DNA of 64,000 nt from Liolophura sinensis. Lineage: Eukaryota; Mollusca; Polyplacophora; Chitonida; Chitonidae. Positions within the stretch are counted from its first letter, which is position 1. The number at the start of each line of letters is the position of its first letter. This document shows positions 1-12,700 of the stretch, piece by piece. Below the pieces are notes generated by a model. That model ran no database searches and was not told where the DNA came from. It was given only the letters and a program-made list of their open reading frames with translations. The position numbers were made by a program, and so were the translations under genes. The DNA lies in NCBI RefSeq assembly GCF_032854445.1, contig NC_088300.1, forward strand, positions 18,643,608 through 18,707,607, given 5' to 3'.

Positions 1-1262
1 TTCATTAATGAGTTAAATAATTAATTGGGAAATGGGTAAACATATAGGTATACATTTCAGTCAGGCTTATGCATACGTGAATATTAACTGGGAGATGGTA
101 AATTAATGTATAGCAGTCAATCAAGTTTATATCCATGTGAATATCAACTGGGAGATGGTAAGCTTATGTATATAAGTAAAGCAAATTTATATCGTGGTGA
201 ATATTAATTGAAAGATGGTAAACCTGTGTATACCAGTCAAGCATGTTTATGTAAATGTGAATATTAATTGGGAGGAGGTAAAGTTATGTATACCAGTCAA
301 GGAAGTTCCCGTCCGTGTAATTATTAATCGGGAGATGGTAAACATATGTATACCAGTCAAGGAAGTTCCCGTCCGTGTGATTATTAATTGGGAGAAGGTA
401 AACTTATATATACCAGTCAAGGAAGTTCCCGCCCGTGTGATTATTAATTGGGAGATGGTAAACTTATATATACCAGTCAAGGAAGTTCCCGCCCGTGTGA
501 TTATTAATTGGGAGAAGGTAAACTTATATATACCAGTCAAGGAAGTTCCCGCCCGTGTGATTATTAATTGAAAGATGGTAAACTTATGTATACCAGTCAA
601 GGAAGTTCCCGTCCGTGTGATTATTAATTGGGAGAAGGTAAACTTATATATACCAGTCAAGGAAGTTCCCGCCCGTGTGATTATTAATTGAAAGATGGTA
701 AACTTATGTATACCAGTCAAGGAAGTTCCCGCCCGTGTGATTATTAATTGGGAGAAGGTAAACTTATATATACCAGTCAAGGAAGTTCCCGCCCGTGTGA
801 TTATTAATTGGGAGAAGGTAAACTTATATATACCAGTCAAGGAAGTTCCCGCCCGTGTGATTATTAATTGAAAGATGGTAAACTTATGTATACCAGTCAA
901 GGAAGTTCCCGTCCGTGTGATTATTAATTGGGAGAAGGTAAACTTATGTATACCAGTCAAGGAAGTTCCCGTCCGTGTGATTATTAATTGGGAGAAGGTA
1001 AACTTATATATACCAGTCAAGGAAGTTCCCGCCCGTGTGATTATTAATTGGGAGAAGGTAAACTTATATATACCAGTCAAGGAAGTTCCCGCCCGTGTGA
1101 TTATTAATTGGGAGATGGTAAACTTATATATACCAGTCAAGGAAGTTCCCGTCCATGTGAATATTAATTGGGAGAAGGTAAACTTATATATACCATTCAA
1201 GGAAGTTCCCGTCCATGTGAATATTAATTGGGAGATGGTAAACTTATGTATACCAGTCAAAC
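1..1262. repeat. 60-bp minisatellite, about 21 copies
   Basis: Tandem array with a unit of 60 bp, so the repeats line up base for base. Each unit contains GGAAGTTCCC, then ATTAATTGGGAG and TATACCAGTCAA. The first three or four copies and the last one or two are more diverged than the central ones, as expected if unequal exchange keeps the middle uniform. The array reaches the left window edge and may continue beyond it. Because 60 is a multiple of three and the unit lacks stops in some frames, long repetitive ORFs appear on both strands (20 residues per unit). I take these as a by-product, not genes. Confidence 0.95.
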
Positions 1263-3696
1263 GGATTTGAAAACGGGTCTCCCGACTTCGAGGAGTCTCC
1301 ACAACCGTAAGATCACGGAAACGGTCTCCCTCTCTTCAAGGTAGATTTTGTCATCTCACATAAAACAGATAAGTTAGCCTTTAGAACCATTTAGCCTTTT
1401 TAGAAGAATCTGCTATGTGAACAGGAGAGCTAATAATTTGTTTGTCTCCGTATCAATATACCAAGAAAAGAAAAGATTTACTTTGTAGAAATTAGCTATG
1501 TGGAATAGCCCCTGTTCCAGGTTGAGTATGTAAATTTGTACGGCTTAGAAAGTAGATACACGCTTAATTTTAACTTTGTATATACAGACGGTGTCTGTGT
1601 TGATTGACATGGAACGTCCATTCTGGGTGGCGGCCGGTATACGAATGTCTGTTTGAACGCATAGATACAAGTACTGGTATTGTATATGACTGAAATTTCA
1701 TAGACATACAGTACTGACGAGGTAGGTGTGCGTCCGTTGAATATTTAAACCTCTAGCCTATAAAGTTAACTGAAACCAGAACGGGGTCGATCATGTATCT
1801 GTTGAGTCTGGTCAACAAGTATTCGTGGATGTCACTTTCAATGGACCGATTTAGGAAAGTCTGTATTAGTCCCAGATAAACTTTGAGTGAGATAGCCAGT
1901 GCAGACCCCATTGCACTCAACGCTGAGGTGAGACCGTGGGTCACGCCTGGCCTTGTGGGGTCAGTCTGTGCTCGGGCACTGACTATTGTACACTGAACAA
2001 TGTGAGTATGTGAGGCTATCACTTACTGCTAGTTATGCTCTACTACCCATGTCATACTCTCTAAGTGGTTGCACGGGGTGGCATGCGGCGAGTGTCTACT
2101 TTGTACAATAGACCTGCTCAGATCGCCTCCACTTCGCAACTTAGGCGACTTCTTTATATACCCCCTGCCCACTGATATCGGAGGTGCTGTCCCGTGTGGC
2201 AAGGTGCGACCACGGACTCAGTGCTGTCTTAATCTTTGTGTTGTGAGCAGTACGGAAAGCACCACACTTGCAGCTGCGGTCACTGTGTGTAGGCATCTGT
2301 CATCAACGTTTACCTAATAGGATCTGATAGACCTCAGCATTCACCTCATTCCATTCGTTTTTCGGTCGAGGATTTTATTACGATTGATTCGTTTATACAG
2401 GTAAGGCTTTAAAAAGAGCGAATTAACGTGGTATATCATATCCCATATTTAACATCTGTTAACACGCCTTTTATACGCTGTGCACAGTAGAGTCGGTTTC
2501 AGGGTAATTTTTATGGTTTTAACATGAATGAATATTTGTGTTCATTATATTAATGAGAGTATATATTAATAATGTGAAATGCAAGTACGGTACACTTTCC
2601 ATGTGTATAGATACAAGAATATACAACTGTACGATTACTCCGCTCACTGTTTGTGGGCCTTGCTTGGTGACAGTAAATGATCGGTGACGTTCGTTTGGCT
2701 AACAGTGCTGTCTAACCACCATTTGTCTTCTATCAGTATGCATGGTGTGAATATCTGCACGTCACACGTTGCAATGCTCACTATACAAGTGTCAATTACC
2801 CTGAGCACTCCCGTTTTGCAAAACAGTTTACATGGTTTAGCCATGGAGTGGCCTTAACTGGAATTGTTTTATGCATGTGATGTCTGAATATATGCCATGT
2901 GTATATATACCTCATGCATTTCAACATTGTTGTTGTGTCTGGACTTCATTTATATCAGGTTTTAGCTATTGTGGAGCTATTTTTCGTGAACAGGTCGTCG
3001 TTCTCTGCGACATAAGCAAAGTGAGTTACATCAAAGTGAGTATCATGAATATATAACAACATGAACAGTCTCTCATACAGCTAAACTTACATTCACAATT
3101 TTTTTTCACACCATTTGAAAGGAATCCTTTGATCCATATTTGAAACCACGAACAGGATATGTGACTCGTTGGAGACTTGTTTACAAGAAAATTTTAAGGC
3201 CGGATCGTCGGGCACACAGAGCGTGTGCGCTATATCCGTTGTCTAAATTGCGACATACCCGGCTTATGGAAAGGATAGGGTGACAGGCTTATCATGAACA
3301 TACCTGTTTATCGGTATGTTAATGTGAGATGTAAATGTCATAATTACCATGTCGTTATAGATGATTGGTCATAAAGTTACCAATAATCTCGATGTGAGAT
3401 TTCAGTGACTTTCAGAATCATGCAGTTATTTAAAAGTTGTACAGGTAGCAATGTATATATAAGGGCCTACTTTACGTTGTTTTTGTTATGGGCAAGAGAT
3501 GAAGGCCTGCTACATTTACGCCTGATTTCATTGCCATTATGCGTCGAAAACTAATTTGCATGAATATATGTATATGTGGTAAACTTATAGCTTCCCTCTC
3601 TATCCGTATGTAGATATATACTTATCCCAGGCTGTTATGAGATCTGGTTATAGATATGTACAAAAGCATCGTACGACAAATGTAGGACCAAAAAAA

Positions 3697-3697
<1 letters not shown>

Positions 3698-3756
<59 letters not shown>
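3698..3756. repeat. (AT)n microsatellite
   Basis: Nearly pure AT dinucleotide run of about 55 bp, following a short A run. Confidence 0.95.
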
Positions 3757-3762
<6 letters not shown>

Positions 3763-4239
3763 AACTTGGAAGCCAGAGCCGCATTTGCAAAAGCCCTTTT
3801 AAATTTAATCCGGTTGAAATCTTAATAATGTCTGACTAATAAACAGTAAATTGAACTGAAAACACAAATTATAAAGCTAAGACCACCAAGTTTAAATCCC
3901 AAACATATCTGCGCAATATTCTTGCACATGCGGATACATAAACACCTCAGATCATGTTCGCTGCATTATTTAAAGTGGGTTAGCGGTGAAATGAGGACTG
4001 CATGGTTGTAATGCATGAATACACATCCGACAAAGTGTATAAATACATGTATATACGTACATATATAGCAAACGTCCTGATTCAAATATAACGCGCAGTG
4101 CATGTACATTTGCAGCGATTCTTTATATCGGTTGATTTGAGTTGCGCACTTGTACATGTATATTGACGGAAAACACCTATTTATTACATATAATTCCAGT
4201 CTGTTCTTTAATTAACAGTACAAAGAAAGCATACCTTTG

Positions 4240-4254
4240 CCCCCCCCCCCCCCC
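4240..4254. repeat. poly(C) run of 15
   Basis: Uninterrupted run of 15 C. Its length may be inaccurate in the assembly. Confidence 0.9.
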
Positions 4255-6049
4255 ACTAATCTATTGAAAGCTTTGATGAACAATTATACTCTCAATTGTT
4301 GTACCAAAACTGCAAGTTAATATCACGTTTTAATTTACACTTTTATTACTTTTATACTTTTATTTTAGAATACACTACTATATTCTTAAAAGAATACATA
4401 TACATGTAGTTCACTGCTGCAAGTCTGTGGTGAGCGGCATAGCCCTGCACTCTACACTTACATTTATGCGGCGAATTTCACATAGCCTAAGGGCAAATCT
4501 TGAGCTGCTAATCAGCAAATGGCTATCTTTATTGTCGATAAATGAAAGAGTGAGAAATCATTGTATAAATCGTACGATAAATTAGCGATATTTTATCTGC
4601 ACATTTGAAAAGCAGAGAACAATTTTATATATACAGTCGTTTAAAACCACTTAGCGTGAACAATCTACCTAAGCTCGGTGAAAGATTTACGCCGGGCACT
4701 CCCGTTTTCGTCTCCCATAACATTGACCGCCATCGCGCAAGACTGAAAAGCTCTCGATTATATGATGTTAATAAAAACAACCGTATAAAGATAGGAATAG
4801 GAATTTCCAGCCGTCAGTGCATGGTCTAAAGTTATATCTACGCCATGACGACAGAAGGTGAGACCAGATCGACGGCTGCCGGTATTGCTCATTTCCTTTA
4901 CCAGTAACCGATCAAAAGCGCCATGTCATTTGCTGCAATACATAGGCGTGTTTCATCAAACACCTATACACAGCGATGTGATTTTATGCACAATCATTTG
5001 TTACCTGGGTACTAGAGGATATCTTATCAAGGCGATAAAGTCGGAATATATTCACTATACTGTTTACATAAACTGGGCTAGAGGAGCAGTTGAAGAATCA
5101 GACCGGAGGCGAACATCGCACTTGTATACACTTAACCGCACTGTATATGTAGGTAGGTGATGATATGTCTGCAAATATTGTGATGCTTACGAAATCATTT
5201 AGTTTTCATGTAGGTATTTATCATATTAAAACACCATATTTTCGATTCTTTTATTTACTTGACTTCTCGCAACGTTGTTTGGCTTCTGGGAAGTTGAAAT
5301 TTGGGGAACAGTTCGGAGATTCATGGACTATCTGGCGAGAGCTGGATTCTAGCACTCGATGTATCACCTGTAATTTTGTCAGCTATCGCACTGTCTTCGC
5401 TGCTTTGGTTTTACTCTGTATGTTGTACGTCTTTAATCATATAAATGTAGAACACCGCATAGTTAGTCCTCTGGAAGCATTCTGATCAGAGAGGTGTCAT
5501 ACAACGCTTTTTGCAGGATGCATCAAATGATATAATAATTATGATTGTTTCAGTTTTATGCGGATGTTGAATGCCAGGTATTTAAATGTTTTTGTTTTAT
5601 ATCTTTATATCTAATATTTATACTTGTCAACTAAACATGTATTTAGTCAGTGTATATTTGATCAATATTGTCGGGACTCGTACCTTTCCTTTTACTTTAG
5701 TTGTTCAATTTACTTCCGCTCGTGCTCGTGCTGGGACAGGCATTGCTTGAGGTGATGTTAATTATAACTAGTCACATGACACCCTAGTTCTATTTCCTAC
5801 ATGTAACGTCATACAAGTAGTTAAGACCTCTCTTCTCGCATGATACGCTTTTTAGTTAGAAATAAGCCATGTTTACTTGCAAAAAAGTTAGATTCAGATA
5901 TTAGGCCTACTCAAACTCTTATTTTTTCAGGCTTAATTTATTCATCTCTTAGGTCACACGTGCACACTGTGATGGTTAAGCACTACGTCTTCGTCTGCTT
6001 TGACTTCCTCTTCACACCATGTGTGTACATCACACACAAGGTGGGTCTC

Positions 6050-6235
6050 CTGTCTGGGCTTTATCTTGACAGATATCACATGGAGGGTGTTCTGATCGAA
6101 TTTTCACCTGAAAGACATAACATCAAGGGCATTCTGACTGGACGGGGGGCAGGGGACGTCTGATCGGACTTTCTCCTGACAGACTTCACATGGAGGGTGT
6201 TCTGACTGGACTTTATCGTCAAAGACAAAACATAG
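6050..6235. repeat. Degenerate short tandem repeat
   Basis: About three diverged copies of a 50-60 bp unit containing CACATGGAGGGTGTTCTGA and a TTTATC-TGACAGA-like segment. No coding potential is recognised. Confidence 0.6.
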
Positions 6236-7006
6236 GGACTAATGAGGCGACGTTTTCAAATCCAGTTCTCGCTGCTTTGGCTGCGATCTTAATTTAAGGG
6301 ATTTGGTATGTTCCTAGCGGAGAGAGGCGGTTTATTGCGGGTATTCCCTTGTCCTCCACTTAATAACTGACCATCGTCACACAAATGGGGAAAAAAGAGA
6401 ACTGCGTTCAACAATAACAAAAAAAAATCAATAAACCAAACTAATTCCACGTACGTTTAAGCAAAGGATATTATCTGTGGGGCTGTTTTAAAACTGCATA
6501 TTGCGTGAATAATTGAGGCAATAGTCTAAGAGATAAATCAGTGAATGCAATAGAAAAGAATATTTGTCCACTCATCCAAGCCTCATGATGTAGGTCTCAT
6601 GTACTTATTAACTTCCGGAATAAACGTTGAGCTGTTTCTGAGAACGCTGTGAAACATACCAGGGTTTCTTTATGGTGTGCTTGTCCTTTATCTTACAACA
6701 TGACCCTCTTTCCTCCTTCCTTCCTTAACCCCTCTGCCTTCCCAACCTCCCCACCCGTGATGGTGTACTTCTTATGGTAATCTGCTGTGAATACGACCGC
6801 TTGTTTGTTTAAACCCTGTTGACTTTTTAAACAATAGCTGATAGAGTATAACACTGCATATCTGTGAAATGTCATGGGCGGAATTTTAATGGACTGTTAG
6901 GTTAACAAGACGAGGGGATTTAGCCCCTTGTAAATAATCCACGATAACAGCTCTTTGACATTCTAACTTCTTTCTAGACCTCTCTGTCATGGCTGTGAAT
7001 CTTGTT

Positions 7007-7030
7007 ATTCTTGAGTACGGCGTAAAACAC
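7007..7030 (+). repeat. SINE family A, 3'-end fragment
   Basis: Short match to the family A 3' end (TTCTTGAGTACGGCGTAAAA), with no body upstream. A relic of the same SINE that recurs across the window. Confidence 0.55.
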
Positions 7031-7310
7031 TCTGTGTACCACGTTCGGTGGTTTAGGACCACTGTCTTCACTAGTTGTTGAGGTCCATATTTTTCATATA
7101 TCATGTCCTCATACTTTACGCGTTTTCTTATCACGTTTCTTATCAAGTTGAATGTCATATATTCATTAATACATGTATTTGCGTATGTTCAAACGAAACC
7201 ACATCCGTTTTTAGCCTTTTTTCTTTGCACGGAAAAATAAGTTAAAATTATAGTGAAACGCAGCCATTCAGTTGATGTCTTAAAGTACAATTTCTATGCT
7301 TCACAGACTA

Positions 7311-7450
7311 ATTTATTTATTTATTTATTTGATAGGTGTTTTACGCCGTATTCAAGAATATTTCACTTATACGACGGCGACCAGCATTATGGTGGGAGGA
7401 AACCGGGCAGAGCCCACTGGAAAACCACGACCATCCGCAGGTTGCTGGCA
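7311..7450 (-). mobile_element. SINE family A, 5'-truncated copy
   Basis: Begins (plus-strand view) with an ATTT-repeat tail, then the reverse complement of the family A body: TTTTACGCCGTATTCAAGAA, an ACGACGGCGACCAGCATTAT-like block, GGTGGGAGGAAACCGGGCAG and ACCATCCGCAGGTTGCTGGC. It stops before the tRNA-like head. Confidence 0.8.
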
Positions 7451-8879
7451 TACGTTTTAAATACATGATACATGGACCTTTACATAAAAAATAAGTAAGT
7501 TATGATCTTGTGTTTAACAGTAAGGAGATCAATGTTGGAATCGGACACAAAGTGTAATTAGAAGTAGGTTGGGTTTTGGTTGGCTGACCCCGGCGATCTC
7601 ACATTCTAAGTCCTAACATCCAGAATTGTGTGTTATATATTTGCATAAAAGTTAAGAATGGAGTAAGCACAAATAGAAAGTATAAGGCCATTAGAACTGC
7701 ATTTGAAAATAGCTTTACTTAGTTTTTGGATATATTTTTCCACTGAATCAAATCCAGCCATATTTATAAGTTGTATAAGGTGTAACTTTAATCCTGCATA
7801 AACTGGGATTCAACAGGTGCGCTAAGCTTCACCAAGGCCTGGTAACTTTGCATTGTTGTCATGTGATTATTTCATTAAATATGATGAAAACAGAACATTT
7901 AAAAAATTTCTATGCCAGTGACGTCTAATAGATCACAGCTTATTTCTCGATATTAATTCTGCTAAGATCGAGGTTCTAGGGGATACGTAAGCTGTTACTT
8001 TTAAATCATGGGCATAAACAGTTAAAAAAAAAAAGATGCCGGATTTCACCGGTTACGTGTGACTAATTTCCAAGTACATACTGTCATACTTTCAGACATG
8101 TATTATGGACTTTATGGTTAAAGTAATGCGTGTCGCATGTCTTGAAGCAACGTTTATCCGGATGTTTTACGCATTTTAGATTCCAAAATGGGTTTTTAAA
8201 CATCGATTTTTTCCCTGAAAAAAAGGCCACCCAAGATCCATGCAAGACAAAATTTTGTTTCTCTGCTGGTTTCAATTTTCACTCTTCACTGATTCATTAG
8301 GCTAGTGTGATATTGTCTACCAACCTGTTGTACCCTATAGCAAAGCATGAAGTCAGCTTCTGCTGTGCATGTACCCATGCATAGTAACGCTCTATATACG
8401 GACGTATGTAGCTCATGACTGCTTAATACGCTACTGATCCAGATCCTTTCTCAATGGAATCTATACTTCTGTATGAAAGTCCCCGTGTATATTTTCTTTA
8501 GGACAGCGGGTGTTTTATTATTCAGGCTGGATAAAGGGGCCGTCTGTAATGTAAATAATATGCAGTAAAGAAGGAGCATGTGGTTCTGACAGGCCTGAAT
8601 GCCACAAGGGCTCTCGAGACAAGGATGAGTTTTAAGTTGTACTGTACGGAGCCGTTAAAGAGGATGGCGTCCGTCCGGAAAAAAAGAAAAGAAAGACTCT
8701 CACAACAAAAGAGATTACCATGTCCCTTTTACGGCTCCGTTGTACTGGCATCATGTTTACAATATTGTAGGTATATCTCTCATAGTTACTAAACATGTAC
8801 ATGTTGGTATCATATAACCCAGATAGTAGACTGATGCAGTAGATAGGCTCTGTATATACACATATAAAGTACTGATTTC

Positions 8880-9420
8880 AGTGAAAGGAAAATAACGCAA
8901 ACAGGCATGCCCCTAACCCGTTTGAGGCGCCGAGTGTCCAAAACTTGAACTTTCTCTGTGAAGTCACGTACAAAATTTCAATTCAGAAGATCCAGCTGTT
9001 TTGAATAAAAACGTCCCGAATACTCTCAAAGCTCAAAACAGGATAAAAACTGCAATAACTGTCAAAAATGAAAAAGTACCCAATACTCGAACTACTCGAA
9101 CTATTCGAATACTCGAATCAACAATGCTGATTTACCCAAAAAAATTGAAAAAGGCACAGAAAACTGTCAAAGCTCAAAACAGGACAAAAGCTGACATAAT
9201 CTTGTAGAAATTGGAGCAAGCTGTCCCAAACTCGAAATTAATCTGTAACTTGACATGTTGAAGTCATGTACCAAGTTTCAATTCAGTGTAATTAATAGTT
9301 GTTTTTTTTCCTTTTAAATTCGGAAAAGTTCATGATCCGTGACGGACTGACACACTGGCCGACCGACAGGCGGGGTAGGCCCTACAGACGTGTTGTCCAA
9401 CTCTGGAACCAATGATTAGG
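8880..9420. repeat. Probable dispersed repeat with internal duplication
   Basis: Contains a duplicated phrase (AAAGCTCAAAACAGGA at about 9030 and 9170), two near-identical AAGTCA-GTAC-AA-TTTCAATTCAG segments (about 8961 and 9264), and a GACGGACTGACACACTGGCC-type run near the right end. The pattern suggests an old interspersed element, but family and boundaries cannot be fixed by eye. Confidence 0.35.
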
Positions 9421-9783
9421 CTTATACTGAAAAGAACACTAACATGGACTCGCCATTTTTTTCGTATACAATGTTTTGTTTCAAGAAAAAAACAACAACC
9501 TTTTTTTCGTTACACCTCGGCGTCTATCTGGGTCACTACGAGTTCATTGTAACGCGTCACGCGTTTGATAGCACTGACATCTACTGATCCATGTCTTTAT
9601 ACACTGGTGTCATGCGTAATATGCTGATAAGTCATTATAGTTATTGGTAGATTTGCGTTCTGAATGATGGGTTATATTTGTAAAATCATCGAAAAAAGTT
9701 AAACGTGATGATTTGGTTGCATTTTTTTTTTTTCATTCTTAAGCACAATATTTTGATGAACTTTCTTTTTGTTTTATTTGTAC

Positions 9784-9785
9784 AG
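9784..9785 (+). promoter_or_regulatory. Putative 3' splice site in the zinc transporter 5' UTR
   Basis: A T-rich tract followed by TTTGTACAG lies 6 bases upstream of the start ATG at 9792. This looks like a splice acceptor, so a non-coding first exon and the promoter probably lie further upstream. I could not identify them. Confidence 0.5.
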
Positions 9786-9791
9786 ACACGA

Positions 9792-12700
9792 ATGGCGAAA
9801 TTATCTTTGATATGTGCTTTCGGAGCGTTGATCATCGGTGCGCTTGCCCAGCATGACCAAGAACAGCATGGTCACGCTTTCCATGACGTCACGGAGTTCT
9901 TTGGCGCCCAAAATGAACAACTGTCTTACAGTCAGACGACCCAATTAATTTGGCATATGTTATACCGTGTTGGTTGCAAAGATGAATCCCAGTGTTCAGA
10001 GGTACGCAAGTCGTATCTTGTCGGTATTTTAATTTAACGTTTGAAGTTAAATAGTGATTTTTCATTTCTGGATTTTGTAAGACGATTCTACGAGAATTTT
10101 GTGGACATCCAGTGGGCGTCGCATATTTTATTTATTTGTTTATTTTATATGCTGTATGACTAGGCCTAAGGCTATTTTAGATATTTTTTCCTGCCAGTAA
10201 GTAGAACTATATAAGCCGATAAACATATGTATTATTAATATGACTTAAGTCAAGATCTTCGGTTCAGGAAATTAAAGGCTTCATATACAGTGTAACAGTT
10301 TGAAAAATAGTTTTCGGAGAGCACATGCCATTTCAAGTCAGCGAAAATGCGGTTTTCTTGAAGATAAAAGACTGTTGTGCATACAAAATACACAAAAATG
10401 GGATCCAGCATGTTAATTAGGCTATAGGGTTATGCTTGTCAAGTATTTGATTGGAGGCAGCTAGATTAACATAAATTACAATTTTAATTTAGGTGTATTT
10501 CTATTTGGTTGACAGAGGGTAACTGTCAGGATGCATTTGCTAATGTGACTCAAATTCCCCCTCTGTCCTCCTTTTTTCAAGTGTCTCAATACCACAACCG
10601 TACTCCGGTACCTCAACCTGACGAATGAGAATGCTTTGACGGAAACTGGCTTTCATCAGCTTTCTGTCATCCTCACAGTCTTCCTCCGCAACCCTCAGTC
10701 GGAGTGTGCCAAGAGCGAGATCCACCTGGGGCGCGGGGGCCGGACGTTCTCTCAGTTCGTGGAGCAGCTGACCACGGACGCCCATCACAAGGGGGTCATG
10801 ACTGATGACCACGCCCATCTAGATCTGCACAAGGTTGAGGATATTCTTCACGACATCAGCGAGTATCACTTGCTGGGCGAGTTGGAGGTTGGAGCTAGCG
10901 GGGAGTGGATCACTGGGCCTACACCTGATAAGACAGCCTTTGTTAAGGTGCGAATACTTTTTTTCTTTCGAAATGCATACCGTTCAAGGTGAGGTAAACT
11001 CTCTTTAAACGTCTGTGTACAAGTGGTATATAGTATTGTGGCAAAATGAATACCCACATATTAATCTGGTGCTCCAGCAGTTCACGAATTGTGTAATTAG
11101 TGATCCACATAGACAGTGAAACGTGTATACAGGTGGTACACATTTTGTGTAAAACTGATACACGCGTGATTTTGGATGTGCAAATTCATACTTAGAGAAT
11201 ACCTGAACGCCATTTAATTCTGCAGCTTAGCCCGCAGAGTAAATTGTTCTTTTGAGCAACCAGTGGACATTTGTGGCGTAATGGTTTCAATTTAGGATGG
11301 AATTATGTTAGGGAATTCTGATAATGAAGAGACCTGTAGAGATAGAACTCTTAATGGAAGGAGGATTAGATCACAATCGTAGTATCCAATGCGATGGCAC
11401 GATAATGCGAAGGGATTGCACAAGCCACGAAGCGATGGTAAGATGGCAGTGGTCATTTTTAATATGACATAACCTTTTATCTGTATTTCAGATTTCAGAT
11501 AGCCCATGTTTCTAGATTTCATCCAGGTGTTAAACTTTGATGAACTCTGTTTGGAGGGCGCATTTATGCACATATGTAAGAAATTAAAACCAGTAGGCCA
11601 AAACAGACACATTAATGAAATGAATAATGATAAGTGAGGTAACGTTATTGTTTGAAACCATAGAATTTAGGATGGAACTATGTAAATGGATTTGCATAAT
11701 TACAAGACCTGTATAGACAGAAGTATTTATAAGCCAAAACAAGGTCCATTAACTCTCCAAGCGTGTTTTACTAAATGCCCAGTCATACTTTATGGAAACT
11801 GGATAAGATCACCATCGTACTATATCCGATGGCACATTGCACGAAGCGATGGTACGATAGCAACGGCCTTATCCGGCTTCCATGAAACTTTGGACTTTCA
11901 CCTAAAATTAAGATAACCTTCGAAGAAAAATAGCGCGTAGTCTTCGTAAATATTGGATTGAGCGTACGAGAAGTCGTGGGCGTATAAGGCAAACCTGCAA
12001 GAATGTGATTATATCGCCAGCAATCGCAAGACAATCACGGTGATTGCAGGCGGTTTTAGGGCATACACGAAAACCATCTTCGATCAGCAGCGATCTGCAT
12101 AAATTTTCACTAATCTTCATTGGTCAGGCTTTTTCGCTCGAGATACCTACGAGTATAGCCAAACGAGCATCATGAATCATATGCACACTTTTGTCACAAA
12201 GTCTGATTATTGCAGTGTTATTATTATTACTGTTATTATTATCATTATTACTTTTTTTTGGACAGTGTGTCACCCCAGAAAAGCTATTTGACGAGTTAGG
12301 CCTGAAAACTACTGCAGAGGTTGAGGGCGAACACATTGAAGACATGACTGCTTTACTGGTTGCCAGAATATTACAAGGTAGCTTAAATAATTCCTTGGAC
12401 CGAAATTCTGTTCGCAACGATTACCGTTCCTATCTGTGTAGTATAAACCATCAGTTTATCTTTCCAATGTGTTGCCATTTATACTTGTAACACCTGGAAC
12501 ATACAGTTGTCCCCACCAATCCCTCCTTGTTCATTCGAAGATGTGTGTGAGATGTTATTATCTCACGGGGAAAACCAGTAAGTTACTTGCAAAAGGACTA
12601 CGGTTTTATTTTGGGCACTCATAAAATAGTACGACATCGTGGAAGTGAAAAATTACTGGGCTGGCATAAGATGTTTACCGCTTCGGTTGAGGCCTTAAGT

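Larger units (their letters stand above)
1263..9783. other. Intergenic region, no gene recognised
   Basis: About 8.5 kb without a recognisable exon on either strand. All ORFs are short (about 110 codons or fewer) and show no family resemblance. It holds an (AT)n run, a poly-C run, a short degenerate repeat and SINE fragments, listed separately. The stretch 1750-2330 is somewhat more GC-rich than its surroundings, with an open minus-strand frame at 1753-2022, but I recognise no protein there. Confidence 0.6.

Noticed and set aside
1-1262. Possible CRISPR-like array
   Set aside because: Units are contiguous, with no unique spacers, in an intron-bearing eukaryotic genome.
215-1302. Long ORFs on both strands (118, 131 and 351 codons)
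   Set aside because: They are the 60-bp minisatellite read in frame. There is no family match, and opposite strands are open at once.
1753-2022. Possible C-terminal exon on the minus strand
   Set aside because: The 89-codon frame ends at a stop and has an acceptor-like AG upstream, but no recognisable domain or partner exon nearby.
5165-5485. 106-codon ORF with one hydrophobic segment
   Set aside because: AT-rich, with no similarity recognised and no splice partners. Consistent with chance.
8646-8745. Short inverted repeat around ACGGAGCCGT
   Set aside because: The stem is about 14-17 bp with mismatches and a loop of about 65 bp, too weak to separate from chance.
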